A stretch of 64,000 nt of DNA from Cyathus striatus (GCA_025738555.1 JAOVFP010000010.1:3855501-3919500); one strand, 5' to 3'; shown: positions 23,430 to 34,702, counted from the stretch's first letter. Notes: a model not told the origin generated them from the sequence alone. Numbers and translations: made by a program.

Positions 23430-24125
23430 TATTGTGACACTCCCTCCTTAAGGCATGAGGAATGGCCTCCAACTGAGACCAGTGGCCACACTTTTTCAAT
23501 TTTTATCATCCCCTTGTAAAACTCGAAGTGAACTGACAAAGGGGAAATATACACCAGTAGGACTCTGTATTTTGTTTGACGAAATTCGGTCAGGAAGGGG
23601 TGAAAAAATGCGAAATAAAATTTGACATGGATTTCAGAAACCAACAAACCCTGCAATAGTAATCATTCTAACGGCTTAAAAATACGTTCAATAGCTTGTT
23701 TTAAAGCTCTAATAGAGACCTTTCAGATGGTAAAACAATCAGCTCGCTAGCATCATTCCTAGCGGAGTTATTAATGGTTCTCTGTTTTCATCCTACTTCT
23801 GTCATATAGTCTTTGGGCAATTGTATAGCGAGAAGGCATCCGTTCCGCATGATCTATAGCTCGTTTTAAAGCTCGTATTGCGATTATTCTAATGGTGTAT
23901 AGACCGTAGAATGACCACCACTGTGTGCAGAGATATAAGCCTTTTCCCATTTATCTACCAATGAGAATATCGAGTTTGTATATGTACACACCTCTGCATT
24001 TTACGTTCTATATACCGATAGATAGATCTAAGTGAGAAGATTCCAACGCAAAAAAGATCAGGCGAGTAGCATGACTTGTTGCTGAGATATTCATGTTTTC
24101 ATGCTATGTCTCACAATTGAAGTGG
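23430..24125. other. CpG-retaining ~700-bp block of unknown nature
   Basis: Contains roughly twenty CpG dinucleotides while its neighbours have very few. Two related segments, GCTTGTTTTAAAGCTCTAAT near 23693 and GCTCGTTTTAAAGCTCGTAT near 23862, show internal duplication. ATTGTGACACTCC at the left edge (23429) is loosely mirrored by TGTCTCACAATTG at the right edge (about 24108). It may be a young non-autonomous element or LTR. No ORF is supported. Confidence 0.35.
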
Positions 24126-24366
24126 CTGACCATAATAAGCACTTGTAGTCCATGTTATTAGTATACTACTGAAGTACTAACTATTACCACTACTTGTAGT
24201 CTGCTCTATTACTATTACTATTACTATCCTTCAATACTAATACTTGTAGTCAGCTTTATTAGTATAATGAACAATGAAGTGGCTGACCACTATACTTCAA
24301 TACTATTACTTGTACTTCACTTTATTACTAGTACTATTACTATACTTCACTACTAATACAACCTTC
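24126..24366. repeat. Low-complexity TACTATTAC/ACTTGTAGTC repeat
   Basis: ACTACTTGTAGTC, CTATTACTATTAC and GAAGTGGCTGACCA recur several times. The block ends exactly where LINE coding similarity begins, so it marks the breakpoint that removed the LINE reverse transcriptase. Confidence 0.6.
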
Positions 24367-26110
24367 TCCATTAACTTAAATAACACTTTACCCATACCTG
24401 TGAGGGGAGTTTCTAGCAAATTTTGCTTAGACAGGTGTACATCTACACTGTCTTGCCATTTCCAGAGCAGGTTCTCTTCTGCAAGCTTTGCCATAAACTC
24501 TTCGAGTACAAGTGCTTTGAAGATATTTATGTGCATCAAGTCCTCACCTGGTGCTGTGTTTCAACATGCTCCTTGGATTGCGAGAAGAACTTCTGGCCAT
24601 GTTAAGAGTGCATTAATTCCCCCAAGTATAGCCTTCTGTTCTCCTAGATCAATTCCAGCCCAGTGTTCTTCATTCTGTAATAAACCTTCTGGATCATCCT
24701 GTAGGAGGGTCCAAAAGTGTTCTTTCATTGCCTCTAGAATTGATTCACTGTTGTGAATTAGGTGGCCATCAACCTGTAGGGGTTGGTTTCCACTGCCTCC
24801 AGTAGATTCTTGTGTCAGAGGACTATTTTTGCTCCTGTTGGCACTCATGCCATTTCTGTTCTGCACAGAACTTCTTCCGGGCCTGACAATATTGTGCTGT
24901 CAATGTGTCATGGACTGCATCACATGTTGCAGCCTTGCTGATTTTTTTCAACATTGCTTTGTACCATCTGAGCAAGCATTTGAGTTTGCGAGGCAATTCC
25001 TTTCTTTGTGCTGAAGGGTCATACATGACACCATATTTTCATGATATAGTTTCTGTTTGATCCACAAATCCCTCACCATCCATTGACAGGTCAGACTCAT
25101 TGGTGATTTGTTCCTCCAACACTAGCCAACAATTATCATTGGTGAGTTGCTTGCTGAATTTCTTGATTATTCTGGTGCTGACTTGTAGTATTGGGGTCTG
25201 TGGTGAAGTTTCTGAGTTGTGAACTTGTCTTAAACTTGCTAGCACTGGGCAATGATTGCTGATTGAGTATTTCCTAAATATTCTGGGGTGAAGAAGTCCA
25301 TCCATGGTCACCTGTGTACCTATGATGTGGTCCAACACCTTGGGCCTTCCATTTGTTGGAAAGCATGATAGCAGTGAACCACACACAGGTAAGGTTCTCA
25401 GGGGGCTTTGTCTCCTAATGAATCTTTTGTTGATCCATTCAGTATTTGTGTTGAAGTCTCCAACACTCACCACTATTGTATCTGGGTCTTTCTCATATAA
25501 TTCCTGGTTAATTTTTGTTAGCATTCTCAGAGCTCATGAGCGCACTGATTGGAAATTGCCACCTGACAGGAAGTAACACCCAATAATAACAATTGAGCAT
25601 GTACAACCACCTAGACCAGAAATTTTGATACTTATGAAGTGTCATGCTAATTCGACATTCATGCATCAAGGAATAAATGAGTATGAGCCTAGGCAGCTCT
25701 GCATGAGTATAGCTTGACCACAGAATTCTTCTTCCCAAGGTGTAGAATAGGTAGTGTAACCCTCAACTTTGATAGGGTAGTTGTGGTTACTTACTAGTGT
25801 CTCCTGCATAGCAAGGATGGCTATGTTCTCTTTTACCATGAAGTCAGTTATGCGGACTTGCTTCTTGTGGAACCCATTTACATTCCAAAAAGCAATTCCA
25901 CATCCTGCCTTTCTTTGAGCGATATTTTTGTTGACTTCAGTGGGACTTGATTTCAGGTTGCAGTCCCTCCATGAGTGCCACAGTGAGATTCTTCATCCTG
26001 CTGTGGCTGTTGCATTGAAGTGCTTAGGTCCATGTCCTAAGTTCTTCATAGCACTGATGAATTCATAGGATTGATTCCAGGCTTGTGCCCTTATAAACTT
26101 AATAAAGTTC
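24367..26110 (-). pseudogene. Non-LTR retrotransposon (LINE) fragment: endonuclease region, RT missing
   Basis: On the minus strand, starting near 26100: a short basic leader, then an apurinic-type endonuclease (exonuclease-endonuclease-phosphatase fold). Motifs in order are GIAFWNVNGFHKKQVRITD, ILAMQETLVSN (catalytic Glu region), VSVGDFNTNTEWINKRF, KVLDHIIGTQVTMDG and SNHCPVLASL (DH/H motifs). The linker region follows (24561-25026), then APGED-like sequence and ALVLEEFMAKLAEENLLWKW, which in LINEs lies just before the RT palm. Coding similarity ends near 24367, so RT is absent. Stops near 25680, 25620 and 25540 show that it is dead. The endonuclease nicks target DNA in intact elements. Confidence 0.75.
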
Positions 26111-26560
26111 CCAGCAAGCCCCTCATCAACCTACATATCAATGTGAGGGTTTTGAGACTTGCAGGTGCATGTTATCACCTCTCATGCACCAGAGTTCATG
26201 CCATATTGCTTTTGCAGACAAGTTTGTGATATTAAAGATGACTACCCTTATATGTTTGCAGTTGCTTTTGTATATGGATATGCCATACTGGATGGTCCAT
26301 TGAATAATTCAATGTATCTACGCCCTGGTCAGAAACTCCAGTACTAACTTCTATCACAGGGGTGCTTCGAGATCTTGAGTAGGTAGAGCAATCCATGAGT
26401 AAGTAAGTGAGAAAACTATGCCTCCACCATGTAATACATCCAAGTCCTGCCCCATGTTTCATAAGTGTCAGCTAATATTTTCAAAAAAAGCCTAGGATAA
26501 TTGATTGCCTCAATCATGCAAGCCAGGCTTTTCTTGAGTGCCTATTTTTGTATGGGTATT
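26111..26560. other. Unassigned, no supported gene
   Basis: Short ORFs on both strands only. It may contain the 5' leader of the LINE. Confidence 0.3.
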
Positions 26561-26564
26561 AGTC

Positions 26565-26755
26565 TTTTAGTGATCAAAAACAATCATTGGTTCATTCTAA
26601 TTGAATATTACTATTAATCTATTGGTGATCATAAACAATCATTGGTTCATTCTAGTTGAATATTACTATTAATTTATTGATGATCATAAACAACCATTAG
26701 CTCAATCTAATTGAATATACTACTAATCTATTAGTGATCATAAACAATCATAAAG
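26565..26755. repeat. 55-bp tandem repeat, ~3.5 copies
   Basis: GTGATCATAAACAATCATTG followed by GTTCATTCTAATTGAATATT recurs with the word TGATCA at 26571, 26626, 26681 and 26735, i.e. every 54-55 bp. Confidence 0.9.
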
Positions 26756-27039
26756 AATACTAATTGGATATTGCATCAGTTGGTCACACTGTTTGAGCAT
26801 GTCACATGTGTCACAGGTTCATGTGCATCACACTACTTTTCCACACCTCACATATTTCAAGTGGATCACTATTTTCCCACGCTTCACATTACTTTCCCAC
26901 GCCTGAAATATTTCTCGGGTGTCACATTTTTCACAGTATCACGCCACAGGTTCGCACGCTTCGGTATTTCCCGTGCTTCCTATTACTTTCCCACACTTCA
27001 CACTACTTTCCCATGCTGTACACATTTCTTGCATGTCAC

Positions 27040-27480
27040 AATTTTCAGGTGTGTCATGCTATTCACATGTGTCATGCTATTCACATGTGTCATGCTATTC
27101 ACATGTGTCATGCTATTCACATGTGTCATGCTATTCACATGTGTCACGCTATTCACGTGTGTCACGCTATTCACGTGTGTCATGCTATTCACGTGCGTCA
27201 CGCTATTCACATGCGTCATGCTATTCACATGCGTCATGCTATTCACGTGTGTCATGCTATTCATGTGCATCACACTATTCATGTGCGTCACGCTATTCAC
27301 ATGTGTCATGCTATGCATATGTGTCACACTATTCATGTGAGTCACGCTATTCACATATGTCATACTATTCACATGCATCACACTATTCACACATGCCATG
27401 CTATTCACATGTGTCACACCATTTACATGCCTGTCCTGCTGTTCATGTGTGTCATGCTGTTCATGTGCATCACACTATGT
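27040..27480. repeat. 18-bp minisatellite, about two dozen copies
   Basis: The unit ATTCACATGTGTCATGCT is repeated head to tail with transitions (ACGTG, ATGCG, GTCACG). Since 18 is a multiple of three, all frames stay open and give artefactual HMCHAI/CVMLFT/YSHVSC repeats on the plus strand and MTHVNS on the minus strand. Each unit contains the palindrome CACATGTG. Upstream (26810-27040) are looser versions. Confidence 0.95.
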
Positions 27481-28029
27481 GTTAATGCATAGTAAGTATT
27501 TGAATGTGTACTAGTAAAATTGAAAGGTGTAATACAAAATATGACAATTAGAATGTTATAGGAGTGGAAATTAACTCTGTATCATGTAGAATGTGTATAC
27601 AGTTGGAGCTTTGACAGAGTATGAAAATTTAAAATGACATGGTATGAGATGTTTTACAATCAAGTCTGGATATGAGAGATAATGATGATTTTGAAAATAT
27701 TAACAACTAGACAAAATAGAATCATACATGAATACCAAATATAAAAGAATGGTAAACATATGTGATTTCACAAGTTATTACATGACTATGTTTCTTGCAT
27801 CAGACTATTGGTTATTCTAATATCTTCAACACATATTATTGAGGCACATATCTGCTTACTATATATGACTACACAATAGTTTTCTTGTTTTATTAAGACA
27901 GAGAGTTAATGAAAATGACCATCACTCCTATTGATATTGTGTCACAATCAGTTTCACTTCAGTGCTGCTATATGTATTCACTTCTATGACATGTAATGTA
28001 TGGTTCATTTAATATTCATATACATTTCT

Positions 28030-28285
28030 ACACTTTTTCCAACATTTTCCAACATGTCACACTTTCATACATATGTGACAATAGAGTCTATGTACAGCTT
28101 ACATGTGACATATTGGACAATGTTGGAAAAAGTGTGATATGTTGGGAAAAGTGTGACATGTTGGGAAAAGTGTGACAAGTGTGATGGCTATGATATGTCA
28201 CACATATCACACATGTTGCGCTTTTTCCAACATGTCACGCTTTTCCAACATGTCACACAGGTCACATGACCATTTTGGTGCAGAG
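28030..28285. repeat. Inverted-repeat cluster with AACATGTCACACTTTTCC words
   Basis: CACTTTTTCCAACATTTTCC near 28033 and ACATGTCACGCTTTTCCAAC near 28235 face GGAAAAGTGTGACATGTTGG repeated near 28140-28180. It forms at least two large potential hairpins and carries no coding sequence. Probably a compound of small non-autonomous elements. Confidence 0.65.
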
Positions 28286-28299
28286 AGATCTTATGAAAT

Positions 28300-28547
28300 A
28301 TTGTGTGGGAATTTGTAACAACAGAGTTAAATGTCAGAGACTGTACTGAGAGTCTAGTGACTTATTCTCACTAGATTCTCACTGGACTCTCAGAGATTCT
28401 CACTCAATGAGAATTAGGTGAGATTTTACTGAGATGAAAATCATACATTTTCTCACTGTAGTCTCAGTAAACTCTCACTGAACTCTCTCTACTCTCTCAT
28501 TATATCACTATATTCTCACTGGATTCTCACTGGAGTATCAGAGAATC
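28300..28547. repeat. Dispersed repeat R1, copy 2, abutting a chromovirus RNase H
   Basis: Matches R1 copy 1 at 15272-15525 over its whole length. Its right edge (GAGAATCTCAG near 28540) directly joins chromovirus sequence that begins inside the RNase H reading frame. Confidence 0.75.
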
Positions 28548-29742
28548 TCAGCTTGCGATCATGAGAGCTTTGGACACATGGAGACAATACCTCTTGAGAA
28601 CTAAACAAATCTTTGAAATTTGGACAGATCACAAAAACCTTCAATACTTTAGGAAATTGCAAAAGTTGAACTGACAACAGGCACAATGGAATACTGAACT
28701 ACAAGAATTTCATTATACACTGCATCATAAACCAGGAAACCAAATGACTAAAGCGGATTTACTATCACAAAGAGCTGGACACAATCAGGAAGACCAAGAT
28801 AACGAAGATCTTATACTGCTGAAACTGGAACACTTTAGACAAATGTATGAAGTTCATGGAGAAGGTGAGGAAATCATGGAACAAATTCATAAATCTAGAA
28901 AAAACCGAGATAAAGAAGTAATTAAGATACTCAACCTCAAATTTAAAGATTGGATCGAATCTTCAGAAAGCATTATCACATGGAAAGATCAAGTCTATGT
29001 ACCATATTGCATTCGAACAGTGTTCCCAAACATCCTTGGCATACCATATTAATAGATTTTGTTGGACCACTCCTGTTATCCAAAGGATTTGATTTCTTAA
29101 TAGTAGTTGTTGATCAATTCACAAAAATGGCAGCATTCATACCTTACAATAAAGAAATCAATAGTGCAGGAGTAGCAGAGAAATACCTTCAAAATATATT
29201 TGAACATTACGGAGTTCCAAAAAGAGTCATTAGTGATCAAGGATCATGAAACAACTCAGAGTTCATATGAATTTATCAACATCCTATAGACCCCAAACAA
29301 ATGAACAAACAGAAAGGGTTAATCAAGAGATAGAACAATACATGCGAATTTATGTAAATTACAATCAAGACAACTGGGTTCATAAAATTAATATATGCTA
29401 ATTTAATTATAATAATACTATTCATAGGACAACTGGATACACTCCTTTTTATTTAATGTATGGTTATCATCCATGTATGGGAATAAGACCAATGGGAAAG
29501 ACAAGAGCAATAGGAGTAGAAGATTTCTTATCAATGATGAACTGAGCAAGAGAAAATGCTAAAGCTGCTCTTTCCTTAACAAATAAAACTATGGGATAAT
29601 ACTATAACAAATACCGAACAGTGGCACCTGAATATAAACCCAGAGATAAAGTTTATCTCAAAGGAATTGATATTAAATCCAATAGACCAGTTGATAAACT
29701 AGATGATAAATGATATGGACCATTTAAAATTATTGAAAAATT
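28548..29742 (+). pseudogene. pol: Chromovirus IV RNase H and integrase, 5' half of split element
   Basis: Starts in frame at LAIMRALDTWRQYLL, with the RNase H words FEIWTDHKNLQYFRK and LHHKPGNQMTKADLLSQ. Integrase follows: ILIDFVGPLL (first Asp), VISDQGS (second Asp), QTERVNQEIEQYMRIYVNYN (region of the catalytic Glu) and TTGYTPFYLMYGYHP. Several frame changes and stops occur (near 28670, 29250, 29400, 29545, 29600 and 29713), the one near 28670 at an expected arginine. The frame leads to YGPFKIIEK at 29714-29740 and is then interrupted by the TIR element at 29743. It resumes at 37450. Its gag, protease and RT are missing from the window. Confidence 0.85.
29735..29742. repeat. Left target-site duplication GAAAAATT
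   Basis: GAAAAATT here and at 37450-37457 flank the 7.7-kb element. The host sequence is chromovirus integrase linker on both sides, which confirms independently that this is an insertion site. Confidence 0.8.
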
Positions 29743-30015
29743 GAGGTCTTTACACTCCCCCCCCCATTCCGGCCGGACTCCGGGTGGACTCCGTGGATTC
29801 CACGGACTATCTGGACGGACTCCAAGGATTTTCCGGATAGTCCTTGGAATCCAGGCGGACTCCAGCTGGACTCATTTTAGCTGCAAGTCCTGCCAATTTT
29901 TTCAAGTCCAGTCCAGTTCAAGTCCACCAGGAGTCCGGCTGGAATCCGTTCGTTAGCGGGAGTCCAGCCAGTTCAGCAGGAATTCCGGAGGACCAAATCC
30001 TTTCGGAATTCACCT
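29743..30015 (+). repeat. Left TIR and subterminal GGACTCC repeats
   Basis: TIR at 29743-29785, followed by many copies of GGACTCC, TGGACTCC, GGAATCC and CCGGATAGTCC in both orientations. Clustered short subterminal words of this kind are often transposase binding sites (inference). Confidence 0.85.
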
Positions 30016-30127
30016 GGACTCCAGCTGGACCTATGGCGGAACCAGACTACATTTACTTTACTAATGTACTGGCTCAGTTACTTACTATTACTAGTTGTAT
30101 GTATTATTAATATAGAATAAAAATTTT

Positions 30128-30215
30128 GCAACAAGCACGAATTGAACCCTCGCACTACAGAGAGATCACGTGAGATAATAAAGTGTACAATATACCACTA
30201 TACCAAGCGGCCTTA
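30128..30215 (-). tRNA. tRNA-like sequence with pol III A and B boxes, probably not a functional tRNA
   Basis: On the minus strand, GCTTGGTATAGTGGTAT resembles a tRNA D-arm/A box, and GGTTCAATTCG about 55 nt later matches the B box at 10 of 11 positions. A TTTTT-type terminator lies just beyond (near 30118). The two ends do not pair into a normal acceptor stem, so it is a tRNA-derived relic or pol III promoter unit rather than a tRNA gene. It lies inside the 7.7-kb element. Confidence 0.4.
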
Positions 30216-30299
30216 CTATATCTATTTTCACCATGCTACATAACTACCAGCGATATCGCACTTTCCTCATACGGTACGTTTTTTCCCAGCGCATTTTTT

Positions 30300-32090
30300 T
30301 TTTTTCTCTCACGTCAGCGCCTCACCCTCCCACGTCAACGACTCAAGCTCCCACGTCGTCGCCTCAAGCCCACCTCACCATTTCCTCTTCGTCGCCTAGC
30401 GCCAGCCTCAACATTCCCACTTCGTCGTCGCCTCAAGCCCACTCACGGTCTCACGTCATCGCCTCAAGCCCACGCTACGGTCCCACGTCGTCACCTCGAA
30501 GTATCCGTTTCGGCAGGCGACGAATCGATTACAAGATCGATAATAGGTGCAGCTTGGTGTGAAGGTCGTGCGTGTGAGAACGCATACAGGTTACAGGTAT
30601 GTTTTTTTTCGTCTCATCTTCGCTTCCTTCGCCTGCGCCGTCTCGCAAGTGACGAGCGCATATGTCATATCCACCCCCTCGGCTCTTTCCCATGCGCCGT
30701 CTTGCAAGTGACGAGCACATGCCGCCTTCACCCCTCGTCTCCTCCCTCGCCTCCTTCACCTGCGCCGTCTCGCAGCGACGAGCGCATACGCTATCTTCAC
30801 CCCCTCGCCTCCTCCCCTGCGCCTCGTCTCGCAAATGACGAGCGCACGTCCCTTTCCTCCTCCCACTGCCTCGTCTCGCAAGTGACGAGGACAAGCGGCC
30901 GTCCCCCCTCTTCCTCCCCTGTGCCTCGTCTCGCAAACGACGAGCGCACGTCCCCTTCCTCCTCCCACCACCTCGTCTCGCAAATGACGAGGATGAGCGG
31001 CCGTCCCCTGCGCTTCGTCTCGCAAATGACGAGCGCATGCCCCTCGCCTCCTCCCCTGCGCCTCGTCTCGCAAATGACGAGCGCACGTCCCTTTCCTCCT
31101 CCCACTGCCTCGTCTCGCAAGTGACGAGGACAAGCGGCCGTCCCCCTTCTTCCTCCCCTGTGCCTCGTCTCTCAAACGACGAGCGCACGTCTCCTTCCTC
31201 CTCCCACCACCTCGTCTCGCAAATGACGAGGATGAGCGACCGTCCCCTGCGCTTCGTCTCGCAAATGACGAGCGCATGCCCCCCACCTTCTCCCACCACC
31301 TCGTCTCGCAAGTGACGAGGATCTCCACCCCCTCGCCTCCTCCCCCTGCGCCGTCTCACAAGTGGCGAGCGCAGGTGTCAGTTGTCTCCCCCCCTCGTCT
31401 CCTCCTCGCCTCCTCCCCCTGCGCCGTCTCGCAAGTGACGAGCATAGGCGTTGCCCCCCCTCGTCTCCTCCTCGCCTCCTCCCCCTGCGCCGTCTCGCAA
31501 GTGATGAGCGTAGGCGTAGGTGTCAGTCGTCTCCCCCCCTCATCTCCTCGCCTCCTCCCCCTGCGCCGTCTCGCAAGTGACGAGCGTAGGCGTAGGTGTC
31601 AGTCGTCTCCCCCCCTCGTCTCCTCCTCGCCTCCTCCCCCTGCGCCGTCTCGCAAGTGACGAGCGTAGGCATGTCTCCCCCTCGTCTCCTCCCCCTGCGC
31701 TGTCTCGCAAGTGACGAGCGTAGGCATCGTCTCCTCCCCCTCGTCTCCTCCCCATGCGCCGTCTTGCAAGTGACGAGCATAGGCGTTGTCTCCCCCTCAT
31801 CTCCCCCTCGTCTCCTCCCCCCACGCCGTCTCGCAAGTGACGGGCATAGGTGTCGTCTCCCCCTCATCTCCTCCCCCTGCGCCGTCTCGCAAGTGACGAG
31901 CACAGGCATCGTCTCCCCCTCGTCGTCTTCCCCTCGTCTCCTCCCCCTCGTCTTCTCCCCATGTGCTGTCTCGCAAGTGACGAGCGTAGGTATCATCTCC
32001 CCCTTGTTGTCTCCCCCTCGTCTCTACCCTCTTGCCTCCTCCTCCTGCACTGTCTCCACCCCCACCTCCTTCCCCTGCGCTGTCCTGCCT
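30300..32090. repeat. CpG-rich minisatellite with palindromic core CGTCTCGCAAGTGACGAG
   Basis: From about 30620 the core CTCGTCTCGCAAATGACGAG and variants recur more than twenty times, separated by CCTCCTCCCCCTGCGC blocks. CTCGTC and GACGAG are reverse complements, so every core can form a 6-bp stem. A higher-order repeat of about 240 bp is visible (30808 onward repeated at 31048 onward). A looser CACGTCGTCGCCTCAAGCCCA repeat precedes it at 30310-30500. Long ORFs on both strands here are artefacts of the repeat. It lies immediately upstream of ORF A and may contain its promoter. Confidence 0.9.
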
Positions 32091-32332
32091 TGAGGCTGTG
32101 TTTCTGGGAGAGGAAGGCCGAGTAGATTACGTATTCATGTTCTGTAGCCAATCAAATACAATATATATTTATCTGTGTCTAGTATAGCCTATGAAAGGCC
32201 ACATATTTTTAGTCTTTTGATCATGTGTGTGCTGTGCACCTTCCAAGTCATTGCTATGCATCAATCCCCATCTCTTTCTTCTCAACCACCACCATCTCAC
32301 CATTTCAAAGCATTCTAACACATTTCCACACA

Positions 32333-34598
32333 ATGGCTCGTCGCTCTACTCGCTCTGCTACCACTCAGGCTTCCAGTATCCTTCCTACTGAATCTGCACC
32401 ACCATCAGCTACACATGAGACTTGCACTGAGTCTCGCAAGCGTGGTACTTCTGCTGCTGATCTCACAGCTCAGCCACCAACAAAGAAGGCCAATATACCC
32501 ATCTCGGATGAAGAGGAGGCTGAAAATGTGCAGGAAAAACAGGTTAAAAAGATTGTAAAAGGCAAAAAAGGCAAAAAAAACTCGGTATGGTTTCAGATCT
32601 TTCTTCCACTGCCTCACTAATAATTTTGTAGGAAAACTTCAGAAAAGAAAGCAGCTGAGGATGCTGCTGCAGATGCAGAGGTGTTCCTGATCTTACTGCG
32701 TATGTATTATATGTATTTATACAATATTTATGTACTGATAATATATTTAATACTTAGAGCTGAAAGGGTACTGGAGGAGAGTGGCCTTCCCATTGCTCCT
32801 CCAAAGCAAGGTCCACCCCTTAATGTACCTCGACCAGCAGCTCCAGCCTTCACTGTTTCTCGTAAGCGTCATTCAGACATGGAAAAAGGTAAGAAAATAT
32901 TCCAAAAAATATGTATCTAAATACTTATATCTTCTACAGTTGAAGAAGAAAGTGAATCTGATGGATCTGAAGCCAATAATGAAAGTAAAAGCAAAGGTTT
33001 GCAATTGATAGCTCTTATATATATTTTTACTAACACTTATATTGCAGAAAATAAAGAAGATTCAGGTAATGAATCAAGTGTTGGTGATAAAGACAAATCA
33101 GATAGCAGTGATGGTAAGTAATACATCTTATCTATATTACTATAGCTAACATCTTGAAAGGGGGTGATATTAGTAAAGAAAAACATACAAAAGACCAAAC
33201 TAGTAAGGATAAAGGTATGGACAATTTGGTAATACTTATATTTATATTAATTTATTATTCTTTGCAGATGGAAATGATAATAGCCAGAACAAAGACGGTA
33301 TATACTACTCATTTCTAAATATTGCCAAAACTTACAATTATATGGTAGACATTGTCATGACTAGCCCACCAGTCAGTCCACCTCGTACCACCAGTAAACC
33401 GGGTACAGTAGACACCCTGGATATAGCTATGATTAGCCCCAAAGGTTCTTCAAGAAGTGAAGGTAAACCTATCTTTTGTATAAATGTATATGTACTAACT
33501 CTAAGTAGGTGGTATTCTTAGAGGAAATGCATTCGGGAATCGCTTGAATGCTGCTGACTTCAGTAGTGCTGTTGAAAGCACTACAGTTGGTCCAGTCAAG
33601 GGACGAGTTTGGCTGTATGTATCTGATGCAGATCCAAGTACCATTGTGGTACCTGGAGTAGCATCATTTTCATTGAAACATAATCATACTTTAACTATTG
33701 CACCAATCTTGAAAAAACTCAAAGCAAAAGCTGAACATTTCTTTGGTATGTTTTCTTTTATAGTTTATTCAAATGCTAATATCATTTAAGCTGCTGATCG
33801 CTGTTTATTTGTTTATGAAAGCAAAGCCTGGAACCTTCTTGGAAGTTTTGAAACTGCGGTTATGGAAGATGAGGAAATCGACTGGCTTAAGATTGATGGT
33901 GAACTTATTTTGCCAGTACTGAGTGTAACTATATATTTCATTCTCTTATTCTTGTACAATTTACTTATGCTGTGTTATTTTATAGTCTGGATTTAAGCCA
34001 AATGCAACCCCTCCTGTCAACAATGAGATAAGTTTTATTCGGTCTAAGTCAGCTGGGAGCTCAGCAGCTAGTTCTCGTGCTGTGTCTCGCTCTCACACCC
34101 CTTCTCTGGTTCAAAGGGGTGGGATCTCAGAGCAACGTACTGAGGAGCTCATAGCTGTTCTAAAGATTCCCCAGCTTATTGTTGAAAGCACCTCACCTGG
34201 ACTTCAAGTTGCTTATCAGAAATATATTGCCTGTATAGAGGCAATTTCTGAGCATAATGCGATGGAAAAGAATAGGACTTGGCCAGTTGCTAAGGCAACT
34301 AAAAAGAAATCATTTCAGTCTTCGTTTCATCTTCAGCTTGGTACGATAACTACTCAAATTTTGACAAAATTGCAAATTTCCCAGCAATGCAGGCATGGTT
34401 AGCTGGAGATGAGGAGAGTCCAACCAATTTGGATCTTTGGGGCTTTGAAAGCGACCACTATACATTTTTGGACTTGAAAAAGTGGCTTAAGGAAAAGGTG
34501 GAGAAAAGGAAGGGAAAGGGTAAGGGTAAGAGCAAGGAGGAGAAAGGAGATAAAGATGAGGGCACTAGTGAGAGAAAGGAGAAGTCTAAGCGAAAGTA
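32333..34598 (+). CDS. KDZ-associated ORF A, copy b: spliced, charged, probably nuclear protein (one frameshift)
   Basis: ATG at 32333 (MARRSTRSATTQASS). Exons in order: a basic/Ser N-terminus with a KKIVKGKKGKK patch; then short acidic exons (EEESESDGSEANNESKSK; NKEDSGNESSVGDKDKSD). A conserved region from about 33509 follows (KGRVWLYVSDADP, TIAPILKKLKAKAEHFF, CLFVYESKAWNLLGSFE). The C-terminus has PAMQAWLAGDEE and a Lys-rich tail ending at the TAA at 34596-34598. Introns: 32889-32939, 32997-33047, 33114-33145 (only 32 nt), 33215-33267, 33298-33348, 33463-33508, 33746-33790 (all phase 1) and 33916-33985 (phase 0). Earlier introns near 32585-32630 and 32700-32758 do not join cleanly. Near 34340 the frame shifts by one base; conservation with copy a shows both sides are coding. 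A partner of ORF B is inferred. Confidence 0.65.
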
Positions 34599-34702
34599 AG
34601 TATGTTGAATTCAAATTGTATTAGTTTACAATGTAAATTTTCAGTTGGACTGCTACTCTTAAGATATATCTGTGGTGTATAACCTGGATATGGGCTATAT
34701 TA

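Noticed and set aside
27040..27480. Possible CRISPR array
   Set aside because: Units are contiguous with no unique spacers, and the genome is eukaryotic.
26771..27492. Three overlapping ORFs of 139-228 aa with CHAIHM/YSHVSC/MTHVNS repeats
   Set aside because: Product of an 18-bp repeat, open in all frames.
30183..31996. Long ORFs on both strands (up to 313 aa) rich in Arg, Ser and Pro
   Set aside because: They are translations of the CGTCTCGCAAGTGACGAG minisatellite; every frame is open and none has a domain or intron structure.
34340..34386. A 44-45 nt intron GTACGA...TTTCCCAG in ORF A copy b, which would repair the frame
   Set aside because: The sequence inside it (NFDKIANFPAM) aligns with coding sequence of copy a (VFTKLYMHPQM), so it is exon with a one-base indel.
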